From positions 186,001-250,000 of the forward strand of contig NZ_CP019428.1 of NCBI RefSeq assembly GCF_009834565.1: DNA of 64,000 bases. The letters run 5' to 3'. The translations under genes were made by a program, and so were the position numbers. The DNA is from Pseudomonas sp. R76. GTDB taxonomy: Bacteria; Pseudomonadota; Gammaproteobacteria; Pseudomonadales; Pseudomonadaceae. A model generated the notes under the pieces. The model saw only the letters and a program-made list of their open reading frames with translations. It did not search any database and was not told the DNA's origin. Below are positions 12,301 through 19,046 of the stretch, one piece after another; position 1 is the first letter of the stretch, and each line of letters begins with the position of its first letter.

Positions 12301-15153
12301 AGTGGTGCTGACAGTCGAACCGTTGTTGTAGACGTCGTTAGCCGGCGTTTGGAAAACCGTGGAGCCAACGGTTTCACCAGCTTTAATGGTGATCGTTTGA
12401 CCGTTGCTCAACGTAACGGTTACGTCAGTCTGCGCTTTGTTCGTCAGGGTCGCGGTGTAGGTAATCTCACCGCCTTCAACCACCGAGGCTTTGTCGGCGG
12501 AGAGGGAAACCGTGGTGTTGTCGATCGAATCGGTGATGGCTGTTTCAGCCGCCTTCGGATCGGTAACCAGGTTCTCGAAGTTACCGCCTTCGGTTTTGGC
12601 GATGGTGGTGCTGACGGTGGAGCTATTGTTGTAAACATCGTTAGCCGGTGTCTGAAATACAGTCGAGCCAACGGTTTCACCGGCTTTAATGGTGATCGTC
12701 TGACCATTCGAAAGCGTCACGGTAACGTCAGTCTGCGCTTTGTTCGTCAGGGTCGCGGTGTAGGTAATCTCCCCACCTTCAACGACCGAAGCCTTGTCAG
12801 CAGTCAAAGTAACCGTGGTGTTATCGATCGAATCGGTAATCGTGGTTTCAGCCGCTTTCGGATCGGTAACCAGGTTCTCGAAGTTACCGCCCTCGGTCTT
12901 GGCGATGGTGGTGCTGACAGTCGAACCGTTGTTGTAAACATCGTTGGCTGGAGTCTGGAACACAGTCGAGCCAACGGTTTCACCCGCTTTGATGGTGATC
13001 GTCTGACCATTCGAAAGCGTAACGGTAACGTCAGTCTGCGCTTTGTTAGTCAAAGTCGCGGTGTAGGTAATCTCACCGCCTTCGACTACCGATGCTTTAT
13101 CGGCAGTCAGAGAAACCGTGGTGTTGTCGATCGAATCGGTGATCGTAGTTTCAGCCGCCTTCGGATCGGTAACCAGGTTCTCGAAGTTACCACCTTCGGT
13201 TTTGGCGATGGTGGTGCTGACGGTCGAACCGTTGTTGTAGACGTCGTTCGCTGGCGTCTGGAACACCGTCGAACCTACGGTTTCACCGGCTTTAATGGTG
13301 ATGGTTTGGCCGTTGCTCAACGTCACGGTGACGTCGGTTTGCGCCTTGTTAGTCAAGGTCGCGGTGTAGGTAATCTCACCGCCTTCGACTACCGATGCTT
13401 TATCAGCGGTCAGCGTGATGGTGGTGTTATCGATCGAATCGGTGATCGTAGTTTCAGCCGCTTTCGGATCGGTCACCAGGTTCTCGAAGTTACCGCCTTC
13501 GGTCTTGGTGATCGTGGTGCTGACAGTCGAACCATTGTTGTAAACATCGTTAGCCGGCGTCTGAAACACCGCCGAACCCACCGTTTCACCGGCTTTAATG
13601 GTGATCGTCTGACCATTCGAAAGCGTAACGGTAACGTCGGTTTGCGCCTTGTTGGTCAAGGTCGCGGTGTAGGTAATCTCACCGCCTTCAACCACAGACG
13701 CCTTATCGGCAGTCAGAGAAACCGTGGTGTTATCGATCGAATCGGTAATCGTGGTTTCAGCCGCCTTCGGATCGGTCACCAAGTTCTCGAAGTTGCCGCC
13801 TTCGGTCTTGGTGATCGTGGTGCTGACGGTGCTGCCATTGTTGTAAACGTCGTTAGCCGGCGTCTGAAACACCGTCGAACCCACCGTTTCACCGGCTTTA
13901 ATGGTGATCGTCTGACCATTCGAAAGCGTAACGGTTACGTCAGTCTGCGCTTTGTTAGTCAAAGTCGCGGTGTAGGTAATCTCCCCACCTTCAACCACTG
14001 AAGCCTTATCAGCAGTCAGAGAAATAGTGGTGTTATCGATCGAATCAACAATCGTAGTCACCGCAGGCGTAGTGCTCGGCACCAGGTTTTCAAAGTTGCC
14101 GCCGGTTGCGCCGGTAATCGTCGTGCTGACGGTAGAGCCGTTGTTGTAGACGTCGTTAGCCGGGGTGTCCACGACCACCGTACCGACCGATTCGCCTGCC
14201 TTGATGGTAATCACCGAGCCATTGCTCAAGGTGATGGTCACCGGCGTCTGCGCCGGGTTGGTCAGGGTGGCGGTGTAGGTGATCTGGCCACCTTCGGTCA
14301 CCGTCTCGCCCGCCGTCAGGGTGACGGTTGTGGTGTCGATGGTGTCGGTAATCTGAGTCACGGCCGGGTTAGGGTCGATGGTCAGCACCAGGTTGTTGCC
14401 GCCGGTGGTGCCGGTGACGGTCACGCTGATCTGGCTTGGGTCGATGTACGGGCTGTCGTTCGGCGCCAGCGGTACGTTGACGGTGCCGGTGGTTTGGCCG
14501 GCCACGATGGTGATCACCGCGCCGTTGGACAAGGTGATGCTCAGGTTGCTGGTCGACGGCTGCGTCACGGTGGCGGTGTAGGTCAGCACGCCGCCGGCTT
14601 CGGTGATGGTCGGGGTTGCACTCAGGGTCAGGGTCGACGCCTGCAGCACCAGATTGCCGGAGGCGGTGGTGCCTTGGGCGCCTGCCAGCTGGGTTTGGGT
14701 CGTACCGGCCTGGCCCAGCGGGCCGGTCGGGAAGCCGATAGTCGGGTCGACGCGGCCGGCGGTCGCGTCCAGCACCACGAAGCTGTGGCCGCCGCCCGCC
14801 GCGCCATTACCGGCAGCGGTTGCGCCTGCGGCAGTGGCTTCCAGGTCGGTGGTCGGGTCGGCGCCGGCGGCGATGGCTTGCTGCAGTTCGGCAACCGACG
14901 GCGCGGCTTGCTCGGTGGCCGCCGCCAGGTCGAGGCTGGAGTCCGGCATATCGGCGCTCCACTGCGTATCGCGACCCAGGTCCAGCGTACGGCCATCAGC
15001 CAGTTCCAGGCTGACCGAGCCGGACATGCCGGTGTCGATCTGGTCGCCCGCGAACAGGCGATCGCCCTCTACCAGTACGCGGCGCGCCCCTTCCGGAGAA
15101 ATAACGAAAACTTGACCAACAATGCTTTTGACGATGGCAACAACACTGCTCAT
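3355..15153 (-). CDS. lapA: LapA, giant repetitive RTX/vWA surface adhesin
   Basis: LapA is the large biofilm adhesin exported by LapEBC (3932 residues here). The ATG at 15153 has GGAGA upstream and gives the conserved LapA start MSSVVAIVKS; an in-frame ATG 39 bases earlier lacks this. Residues 1-105 form the retention module. The LapG site TAAG lies at 107-110, and a second TAAG follows at 112-115. Two degenerate repeats precede 23 repeats of 101 residues (about 372-2695). A Calx-beta-like domain, cadherin-like domains, a PA14-like region (about 3100-3250) and a von Willebrand A domain with MIDAS motif DSSGSM (near 3430) follow. RTX nonapeptides of the GGxGND type (about 3700-3835) and a C-terminal type I secretion signal end the protein. 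It diverges from lapE and has its own terminator. Confidence 0.96.
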   Translation of the reverse strand: MSSVVAIVKSIVGQVFVISPEGARRVLVEGDRLFAGDQIDTGMSGSVSLELADGRTLDLGRDTQWSADMPDSSLDLAAATEQAAPSVAELQQAIAAGADPTTDLEATAAGATAAGNGAAGGGHSFVVLDATAGRVDPTIGFPTGPLGQAGTTQTQLAGAQGTTASGNLVLQASTLTLSATPTITEAGGVLTYTATVTQPSTSNLSITLSNGAVITIVAGQTTGTVNVPLAPNDSPYIDPSQISVTVTGTTGGNNLVLTIDPNPAVTQITDTIDTTTVTLTAGETVTEGGQITYTATLTNPAQTPVTITLSNGSVITIKAGESVGTVVVDTPANDVYNNGSTVSTTITGATGGNFENLVPSTTPAVTTIVDSIDNTTISLTADKASVVEGGEITYTATLTNKAQTDVTVTLSNGQTITIKAGETVGSTVFQTPANDVYNNGSTVSTTITKTEGGNFENLVTDPKAAETTITDSIDNTTVSLTADKASVVEGGEITYTATLTNKAQTDVTVTLSNGQTITIKAGETVGSAVFQTPANDVYNNGSTVSTTITKTEGGNFENLVTDPKAAETTITDSIDNTTITLTADKASVVEGGEITYTATLTNKAQTDVTVTLSNGQTITIKAGETVGSTVFQTPANDVYNNGSTVSTTIAKTEGGNFENLVTDPKAAETTITDSIDNTTVSLTADKASVVEGGEITYTATLTNKAQTDVTVTLSNGQTITIKAGETVGSTVFQTPANDVYNNGSTVSTTIAKTEGGNFENLVTDPKAAETTITDSIDNTTVTLTADKASVVEGGEITYTATLTNKAQTDVTVTLSNGQTITIKAGETVGSTVFQTPANDVYNNSSTVSTTIAKTEGGNFENLVTDPKAAETAITDSIDNTTVSLSADKASVVEGGEITYTATLTNKAQTDVTVTLSNGQTITIKAGETVGSTVFQTPANDVYNNGSTVSTTIAKTEGGNFENLVTDPKAAETAITDSIDNTTVSLSADKASVVEGGEITYTATLTNKAQTDVTVTLSNGQTITIKAGETVGSTVFQTPANDVYNNGSTVSTTIAKTEGGNFENLVTDPKAAETAITDSIDNTTVSLSADKASVVEGGEITYTATLTNKAQTDVTVTLSNGQTITIKAGETVGSTVFQTPANDVYNNGSTVSTTIAKTEGGNFENLVTDPKAAETAITDSIDNTTVSLSADKASVVEGGEITYTATLTNKAQTDVTVTLSNGQTITIKAGETVGSTVFQTPANDVYNNGSTVSTTIAKTEGGNFENLVTDPKAAETAITDSIDNTTVSLTADKASVVEGGEITYTATLTNKAQTDVTVTLSNGQTITIKAGETVGSTVFQTPANDVYNNGSTVSTTITKTEGGNFENLVTDPKAAETAITDSIDNTTVSLAADKASVVEGGEITYTATLTNKAQTDVTVTLSNGQTITIKAGETVGSTVFQTPANDVYNNGSTVTTTIAKTEGGNFENLVTDPKAAETAITDSIDNTTVSLTADKASVVEGGEITYTATLTNKAQTDVTVTLSNGQTITIKAGETVGSTVFQTPANDVYNNGSTVSTTITKTEGGNFENLVTDPKAAETAITDSIDNTTVTLTADKASVVEGGEITYTATLTNKAQTDVTVTLSNGQTITIKAGETVGSTVFQTPANDVYNNGSTVSTTIAKTEGGNFENLVTDPKAAETAITDSIDNTTVSLTADKASVVEGGEITYTATLTNKAQTDVTVTLSNGQTITIKAGETVGSTVFQTPANDVYNNGSTVSTTIAKTEGGNFENLVTDPKAAETTITDSIDNTTVSLAADKASVVEGGEITYTATLTNKAQTDVTVTLSNGQTITIKAGETVGSTVFQTPANDVYNNGSTVTTTIAKTEGGNFENLVTDPKAAETAITDSIDNTTVSLTADKASVVEGGEITYTATLTNKAQTDVTVTLSNGQTITIKAGETVGSTVFHTPANDVYNNGSTVSTTIAKTEGGNFENLVTDPKAAVTTITDSIDNTTVSLTADKASVVEGGDITYTATLTNKAQTDVTVTLSNGQTITIKAGETAGSTVFQTPANDVYNNSSTVSTTIAKTAGGNFENLVTDPKAAVTTITDSIDNTTVSLTADKASVVEGGDITYTATLTNKAQTDVTVTLSNGQTITIKAGESVGSTVFHTPANDVYNNSSTVSTTIAKTAGGNFENLVTDPKAAVTTITDSIDNTTVSLTADKASVVEGGDITYTATLTNKAQTDVTVTLSNGQTITIKAGESVGSTVFHTPANDVYNNSSTVSTTIAKTAGGNFENLVTDPKAAVTTITDSIDNTTVSLTADKASVVEGGDITYTATLTNKAQTDVTVTLSNGQTITIKAGDSAGSTVFHTPANDVYNNSSTVSTTIAKTVGGNFENLVTDPKAAVTTITDSIDNTTVSLTADKASVVEGGDITYTATLTNKAQTDVTVTLSNGQTITIKAGDSAGSTVFHTPANDVYNNSSTVSTTIAKTAGGNFENLVTDPKAAVTTITDSIDNTTVSLTADKASVVEGGDITYTATLTNKAQTDVTVTLSNGQTITIKAGESVGSTVFHTPANDVYNNSSTVSTTIAKTVGGNFENLVTDPKAAVTTITDSIDNTTVSLTADKASVVEGGDITYTATLTNKAQTDVTVTLSNGQTITIKAGDSAGSTVFHTPANDVYNNSSTVSTTIAKTAGGNFENLVTDPKAAVTTITDSIDTTTVNITGDASVTEGGTAHYTLTLSNPAQTDVTVTLKYSGTATDGSDFTGVYTVKIPAGASSAAFDIRTIDDKITESTESIVITIDKTTGGNFENLAIGKGSVTTNIIDNDAPPVIDLDANNSSGATGADYKVTFTEGTSGPGVSIADTDIKITDPDSTMLTGATITLTNAQAGDALNLGNSVNGIIVNTNNQTGTITLTLSGSATLADYMQRIQNITFTNNSHDPSTTPRTITVTVTDGGNYSNVATTTVNVVAVNDAPVATGSAVTGTEDTPLALTWANFGVTDVDSPQSSLGVKITDLPVAGKLQYLAADGTTWTNVTAGQTFTKAQIDGGQLRFMPNANESGTNGYGGTGIGNQQADYAQFKFQPTDGKDLGTSATVKVDITPIADAPTLNVADNSVNSIGLLKQSWNTVAGIGTNGNGAAPADLKNAIDNAGTPNSSGIVTNVESTANVAAGSGSKISGLIYMEAGKSYTFSGTGDDSLVINVGGKDVASAQWGTNSGKFSGSITPTVSGYYSIEIYHANQSGPGSYDVNLSVNGAPATDLSTSGVPLYTGITDLTSAGVTVSDLHGSNGDGYYVGYKLNEGQENGTVKLSKVTTALTDTDGSETLSVKISGVPAGSVLTDAFGHTFTATKAVGEVNVTGWDLSTLTIKPPTYYSGQFNLTVTSTSTESLGGSAITTAQLPVTVYPATYSAITGSSGSDAITGTDGNDIVVADIGGLNVVQGKNYNIAFMVDSSGSMSTASINAAKASLTSVFNSLKDSLGANTSGTVNIFLADFDTQVNKSVAINLNDPNALTLLKAVLDSMVSGGGTNYEDVFKTTANFFQSGLATGNTGATNLTYFITDGQPTYYQSGEQTNPTIYNVKLDDLVTTSNYTLGNTFSKYLDNTHYFSIDSSGAAQLQTWNGSRWVVNNLGTLHAQGDGTYELSNLNGTGYSTDSATLSNAKSAFALLGGLSQVEAIGINGDVSLNDLKPYDSDGKPQSNIDPNDLANAILGHTEATLPGSDTISGGDGNDIIFGDLVSFSGITGEGYNALQAFVAQKTGVAVSAVTTSNVHQYVTEHYADFDVSGAKDGNDTLLGGAGDDILFGQGGNDYLDGGKGNDILLGGTGNDTLIGGPGNDILIGGSGADTFVWKAGDLGNDVIKDFKASEGDRIDLKDLLKGETDSTIDNYLKITTVDGVSTLQISSEGKLNTAGGLANADVTIKLEGNDWSHTSINSLISGADPTIKIDHTA
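7069..14038 (-). repeat. LapA tandem repeat tract, 23 x 303 bp
   Basis: The marker sequence around the DSID(N)TT codons recurs every 303 bp from 14038 down to 7069, which gives exactly 23 units of 101 codons with no length variation. Sixteen N-terminal units (14038-9190) carry EGGEITY and mostly TEGGNF. Seven C-terminal units (9190-7069) carry EGGDITY and TAGGNF or TVGGNF. More degenerate repeats of about 300 bp precede the tract (14040-14640). Some blocks are nearly identical, which shows recent duplication or gene conversion. Confidence 0.92.
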
Positions 15154-15489
15154 TAAAGATTTCTCCGGCGATCCGTTTCTGATGAATTCCATGTGGCCGC
15201 TCGGGGGAGGGCCAAACAGGAGGGGCGTAGGCTAAGAAGTTACTGGCGTCAAATATTTGGCTAGATTTATTCGCTATCTAGTTTATGCCAAACTATTGAC
15301 CTTATGGTCGCCATCCTAAACAATTGGCCCCGTAATGTCACATTGATATTTATGCGGCGAACCGTCCTACATGTGTGAAGCAGTTCCGCTTTTTGAACTT
15401 TCCGACGTACGGTCATTACGGTAGCCATTATCCGACTCAGCGAGGCCAATCGCTGTGATTTGAGACAAGAAGTCCTGGGGAATTTTTAA
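15154..15489. promoter_or_regulatory. lapA-lapE divergent intergenic region
   Basis: This 336-bp gap separates the divergent lapA and lapEBC starts and contains no credible ORF. The central part (about 15240-15360) is A+T rich and must carry both promoters. It contains an interrupted inverted repeat: TTTGGC (15256-15261) with GCCAAA (15287-15292), and CTAGAT (15261-15266) with ATCTAG (15276-15281). A GGAGA ribosome site for lapA and a GGGGAA site for lapE lie at the two edges. I could not assign -35/-10 boxes with confidence. Confidence 0.7.
15248..15300. promoter_or_regulatory. Two FleQ-box-like sites upstream of lapA
   Basis: GTCAAATATTTGGC (15248-15261) and GCCAAACTATTGAC (15287-15300) each match 10 of 14 positions of the palindromic FleQ box GTCAATAAATTGAC known from pel promoters. 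FleQ is an established c-di-GMP-responsive regulator of lapA in pseudomonads, so position and sequence agree. The assignment is by eye. Confidence 0.42.
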
Positions 15490-16848
15490 ATGCGTTTGCA
15501 CCTGTTTATGGCTATACCGTTCGCTCTCGCCGCCAGTTTTGTACAAGCCCAAACATTGCCCCAGGCCATGCAGCAGGCATTAGATGTGCACCCGGAAATT
15601 CAGGCCGGTGTGAACAGCCGTATCGCCGCCGATTACCAATTGCGCGCCGCCCAAGGTGGTTACCTGCCTCGCGTTGATTTGAACGCCGGTTATGGCCGTG
15701 AAGGTACTGACGATTCCAACACTCGCGCCGTCAGCGGCCCGAACGGCAACCAGTGGGACACGCACAACCGGGGCGAATCCAGCCTGCGTTTGCAGCAGAT
15801 GATTTTTGACGGCTTCGCCACTTCCAGCGAAGTCGGGCGTCAACAAGCCAACGTCAATTCCCGCGCTTACTCCTTGCTGGGTACTTCCGAGCGCACCGGG
15901 TTGACCGTCGCCCAGGTGTACCTGGATGTGCTGACTCGCCGTGAGTTCGTGCGCCTGGCTGAAGAAAACCTGCGCAACCACGAACGTATCTACGACCAGA
16001 TCAAGCTGCGCACCCAGCGTGGCGTTGGTAATGGTGCCGACCAGGATCAGGCCGAAGCGCGTCTGGCCCAGGCCCGCAACAACCTGATCACCGAGCAGAC
16101 CAACCTGGCCGACTCTCAAGTCAATTACCTCAGCGCCGTCGGCCAGATGCCCGACCAGCTCGAGCGCCCGGCGCCGTTCATGGCCATGCTGCCGGCTGAC
16201 TTCAACGAAGCACGCCGCCAGATGCTCGACAACAGCCCCGTCCTGCGTTCGGCCGAGTCGGATATTTCCGCCGCCGAAAGTCAGTACGAAGCGGCCAAGT
16301 CCAGCTTTTACCCGCGCTTTGATGCTGAGCTTGGCACTAATGCCGACAACAACGTCGGCGGCGACGCCGGTCACAGCAACGGTTGGGAAGCCATGGTGCG
16401 CATGCGCTTCAACCTGTTTGCCGGTGGCAGCAACAAGGCTGACCTGCAATCCAAGTCCTACCAGGCCAGCCAGGCGCTGGATATCCGCAACAATGCTTTG
16501 CGCCAACTCAACGAAGAACTGGGCCTGGCCTGGAACGCCTTGAACAACGCCAACGCGCAATTGCCGGTCGCCCAGCAATACGTGGATCACAGCACCCGCG
16601 TGCGCACGTCCTACCAACAACAGTTCAGCCTGGGCCAGCGTACCCTGCTCGACTTGCTCGACAGCGAGAACGAATTGTTCACCGCTTCCCGTCGTTTGGA
16701 AGAGATCAAGAACATTCAGTTATTTACTCAATATCGAATCAAGGCGACCATGGGCGAATTGCTCAAAAGCCAGGGAGTGGTCGCACCGATGGCCTCCGTC
16801 GTCCAGAACGACGTGAAGCCAAAAGTCCAACTGCCTGGGATGAATTGA
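15490..16848 (+). CDS. lapE: LapE, TolC-family outer-membrane channel of the LapA exporter
   Basis: This 452-residue protein is a TolC-like outer-membrane factor of type I secretion. A signal peptide (about 1-20, ending VQAQ) is followed by two TolC-type repeat halves rich in helical coiled coil. Examples are the TGLTVAQVYLDVL region near 136 and the RTLLDLLDSENELF stretch near the end, a typical TolC signature. It works with LapB (ATPase) and LapC (adaptor) to export LapA. For LapA-type adhesins the N-terminal module is thought to lodge in this pore until LapG cuts it. The ATG is preceded by GGGGAA. lapB starts about 40 bp downstream, so the genes form an operon. Confidence 0.93.
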   Translation: MRLHLFMAIPFALAASFVQAQTLPQAMQQALDVHPEIQAGVNSRIAADYQLRAAQGGYLPRVDLNAGYGREGTDDSNTRAVSGPNGNQWDTHNRGESSLRLQQMIFDGFATSSEVGRQQANVNSRAYSLLGTSERTGLTVAQVYLDVLTRREFVRLAEENLRNHERIYDQIKLRTQRGVGNGADQDQAEARLAQARNNLITEQTNLADSQVNYLSAVGQMPDQLERPAPFMAMLPADFNEARRQMLDNSPVLRSAESDISAAESQYEAAKSSFYPRFDAELGTNADNNVGGDAGHSNGWEAMVRMRFNLFAGGSNKADLQSKSYQASQALDIRNNALRQLNEELGLAWNALNNANAQLPVAQQYVDHSTRVRTSYQQQFSLGQRTLLDLLDSENELFTASRRLEEIKNIQLFTQYRIKATMGELLKSQGVVAPMASVVQNDVKPKVQLPGMN

Positions 16849-16889
16849 GTCACCCCAATAGCCCCAACTGTTAGTCGAGAGTGCAGCGC

Positions 16890-19046
16890 GTGGAATCCGA
16901 AGTCAGTCGAGTTCATCTCAGTCATGATCCACGCACGCTGCACGACGACCCGTTACTCGACGGGTTGTTGGCGCTCTGTGCCCTGCATCAAAAACCGGCT
17001 AGTGCGGCCATGCTCACCACCGGCCTGCCGCTGCCCTCGCAGCGCTTGAGTGCCGACTTGCTCTCACGCGCAGCCGCGCGTGCCGGGCTGCAGGGCCGGG
17101 TGTTGCAACGCAAGCTGGAACAGATCCCGACGATTGCCCTGCCGGCGCTGCTGTTGCTCAAGGACGGTCGCAGTACCGTGCTGGTCGGTTGGCAAGGCGA
17201 AGACGAAGCGCGGGTCCTGCTCAGCGAAAGCGATGGCGGTGAAGTGCTGATCAAGCGCGAGCTGTTGGCCGACGACTACATCGGCAAAGTCTTCTTCGCC
17301 CAGCCGCAACATAAATTCGACGTCAACCACGGCACCCTGATTCCTCGGGCGCGTTCGTGGTTTCGCGACACCCTCAAGCGTTCGCGTTGGCTGTACACCG
17401 ACGCCATTGCTGCGAGCTTCCTGATCAACATCATCGCCATGGCCGCGCCGCTGTTTGTGATGAACGTGTACGACCGTGTGGTGCCGAACCAGGCCACGGC
17501 CACCTTGTGGGTGCTGGCCGTGGGTATCTGCGGCGCGTACCTGTTCGACCTGATCCTCAAAAGCCTGCGCAGCCTGTGCCTGGACCTGGCCGGTAAAAAG
17601 ACCGACCTGATCATCTCGGCCACGCTGTTCGAGCGCATCGTCGGCATGTCCATGAAGTACCGCCCTGCGCGGGTCGGCAGCTTTGCGCAGAACATCCATG
17701 AGTTTCAGAGCCTGCGCGATTTCCTCGCGTCGCTGACCCTCACCAGCCTGATCGACCTGCCGTTCACCCTGCTGATCTTCCTGGTGATCGCCATCCTCGG
17801 CGGCCACTTGGTATGGATCCCCGTGCTGGCTTTCCCGATTGCCCTGGGCATCGGCTACGCCCTGCAAAAACCGCTGGTGGCGACCATGGAACGAACCATG
17901 GCTCTGGCCGCCGAGCGCCAGTCCAGCCTGATCGAAACCCTCGCCGGGCTGGACGCAGTCAAGGTCAACAACGCCGAGAGCGAGCGCCAGTACGGCTGGG
18001 AACAGACCATCGGCACCCTCAGCCGGCTTGAGCTGCGCGTGAAGTTGCTGTCGGGCCTGTCGATGAACATGACCCTGCTGATCCAGCAACTGGCCGGCGT
18101 GATCATGATCGTGTTCGGCGTGTACCAGATCATCGACGGCAACCTCAGCATGGGCGGCCTGATCGCCTGCTACATGCTCAGTGGCCGCGCCCTGAGCCCG
18201 CTGGCTTCGCTGTCGGGCCTGCTGACCCGCTACCAGCAAGCCAAGGTCACGATGACCTCGGTGGACCAGATGATGGAGCTGCCCCAGGAGCGCAATTTCG
18301 AAGAGCGCCCCATGAGCCGTCGCACTCTGCAAGGTGCCATCGAGTGCCGGGGCCTGAACTTCACCTACCCGAACCAACAGAACGCCGCGCTGAAAAATAT
18401 CAACCTGGTGATCAAGCCCGGTGAGAAAATCGGCATCATCGGCCGTAGCGGCTCGGGCAAAAGCTCCCTGGCCAAACTGATCGTCGGCCTTTACCAGCCC
18501 GACTCCGGCGCCTTGCTGGTGGACGGCGTGGACGTGCGCCAGATCGACGTGAGCGAACTGCGCCATAACATCGGCTACGTCGCCCAAGACATTCAATTGC
18601 TCGCCGGCACCCTGCGCGACAACCTGGTGTCCGGTGCGCGTTACGTCGAAGACGAAATGGTCCTGCAAGCCGCCGAACTGGCCGGCGTGCACGAATTCGC
18701 GCGCCTGCACCCTCAAGGTTATGAGCTGCAAGTCGGCGAGCGTGGGCAGAACCTGTCCGGCGGCCAGCGCCAGAACGTCGCCCTTGCCCGCGCATTGCTG
18801 CTCAACCCGCCCATCCTGCTGCTGGACGAACCCACCAGCGCCATGGACAACACCGGTGAAGAACGCTTGAAACAACGCCTGCAAGCCGTGGTGCAAAACA
18901 AGACCGTGGTGCTGGTCACGCACCGTGCCTCACTGCTCTCCCTGGTGGACCGCCTGCTGGTGGTCGACCGTGGGCAGATCCTCGCGGACGGCCCGAAAGC
19001 CGTGGTTATGGAAGCGTTGAAAAAGGGGCAGATCAGTGTTGCTTAA
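16890..19046 (+). CDS. lapB: LapB, type I secretion ABC transporter for LapA
   Basis: This is the inner-membrane ABC exporter of LapA (about 718 residues). The N-terminal domain (about 10-150) is a C39-peptidase-like domain without the catalytic Cys, as expected for exporters that do not remove a leader. Six TM segments span about 165-440. The nucleotide-binding domain has Walker A GRSGSGKSS near 518, signature LSGGQ, Walker B ILLLDEPTSAMD and H-loop VTHR. I prefer the GTG at 16890 (product starts with ESEVSRV) because GAGAG lies at a good distance; the GTG at 16881 is possible. The 3' end overlaps the lapC start by 11 bp, which indicates translational coupling. Confidence 0.93.
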   Translation: MESEVSRVHLSHDPRTLHDDPLLDGLLALCALHQKPASAAMLTTGLPLPSQRLSADLLSRAAARAGLQGRVLQRKLEQIPTIALPALLLLKDGRSTVLVGWQGEDEARVLLSESDGGEVLIKRELLADDYIGKVFFAQPQHKFDVNHGTLIPRARSWFRDTLKRSRWLYTDAIAASFLINIIAMAAPLFVMNVYDRVVPNQATATLWVLAVGICGAYLFDLILKSLRSLCLDLAGKKTDLIISATLFERIVGMSMKYRPARVGSFAQNIHEFQSLRDFLASLTLTSLIDLPFTLLIFLVIAILGGHLVWIPVLAFPIALGIGYALQKPLVATMERTMALAAERQSSLIETLAGLDAVKVNNAESERQYGWEQTIGTLSRLELRVKLLSGLSMNMTLLIQQLAGVIMIVFGVYQIIDGNLSMGGLIACYMLSGRALSPLASLSGLLTRYQQAKVTMTSVDQMMELPQERNFEERPMSRRTLQGAIECRGLNFTYPNQQNAALKNINLVIKPGEKIGIIGRSGSGKSSLAKLIVGLYQPDSGALLVDGVDVRQIDVSELRHNIGYVAQDIQLLAGTLRDNLVSGARYVEDEMVLQAAELAGVHEFARLHPQGYELQVGERGQNLSGGQRQNVALARALLLNPPILLLDEPTSAMDNTGEERLKQRLQAVVQNKTVVLVTHRASLLSLVDRLLVVDRGQILADGPKAVVMEALKKGQISVA

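Noticed and set aside
8713..14001. A plus-strand open frame of 1762 codons opposite lapA
   Set aside because: It arises in the same way from the 303-bp repeat. The frame ends only where the repeats become degenerate.
7069..14038. Possible CRISPR array because of the regular repeats
   Set aside because: The repeats are 303-bp contiguous coding units with no unique spacers and stay in frame within lapA.
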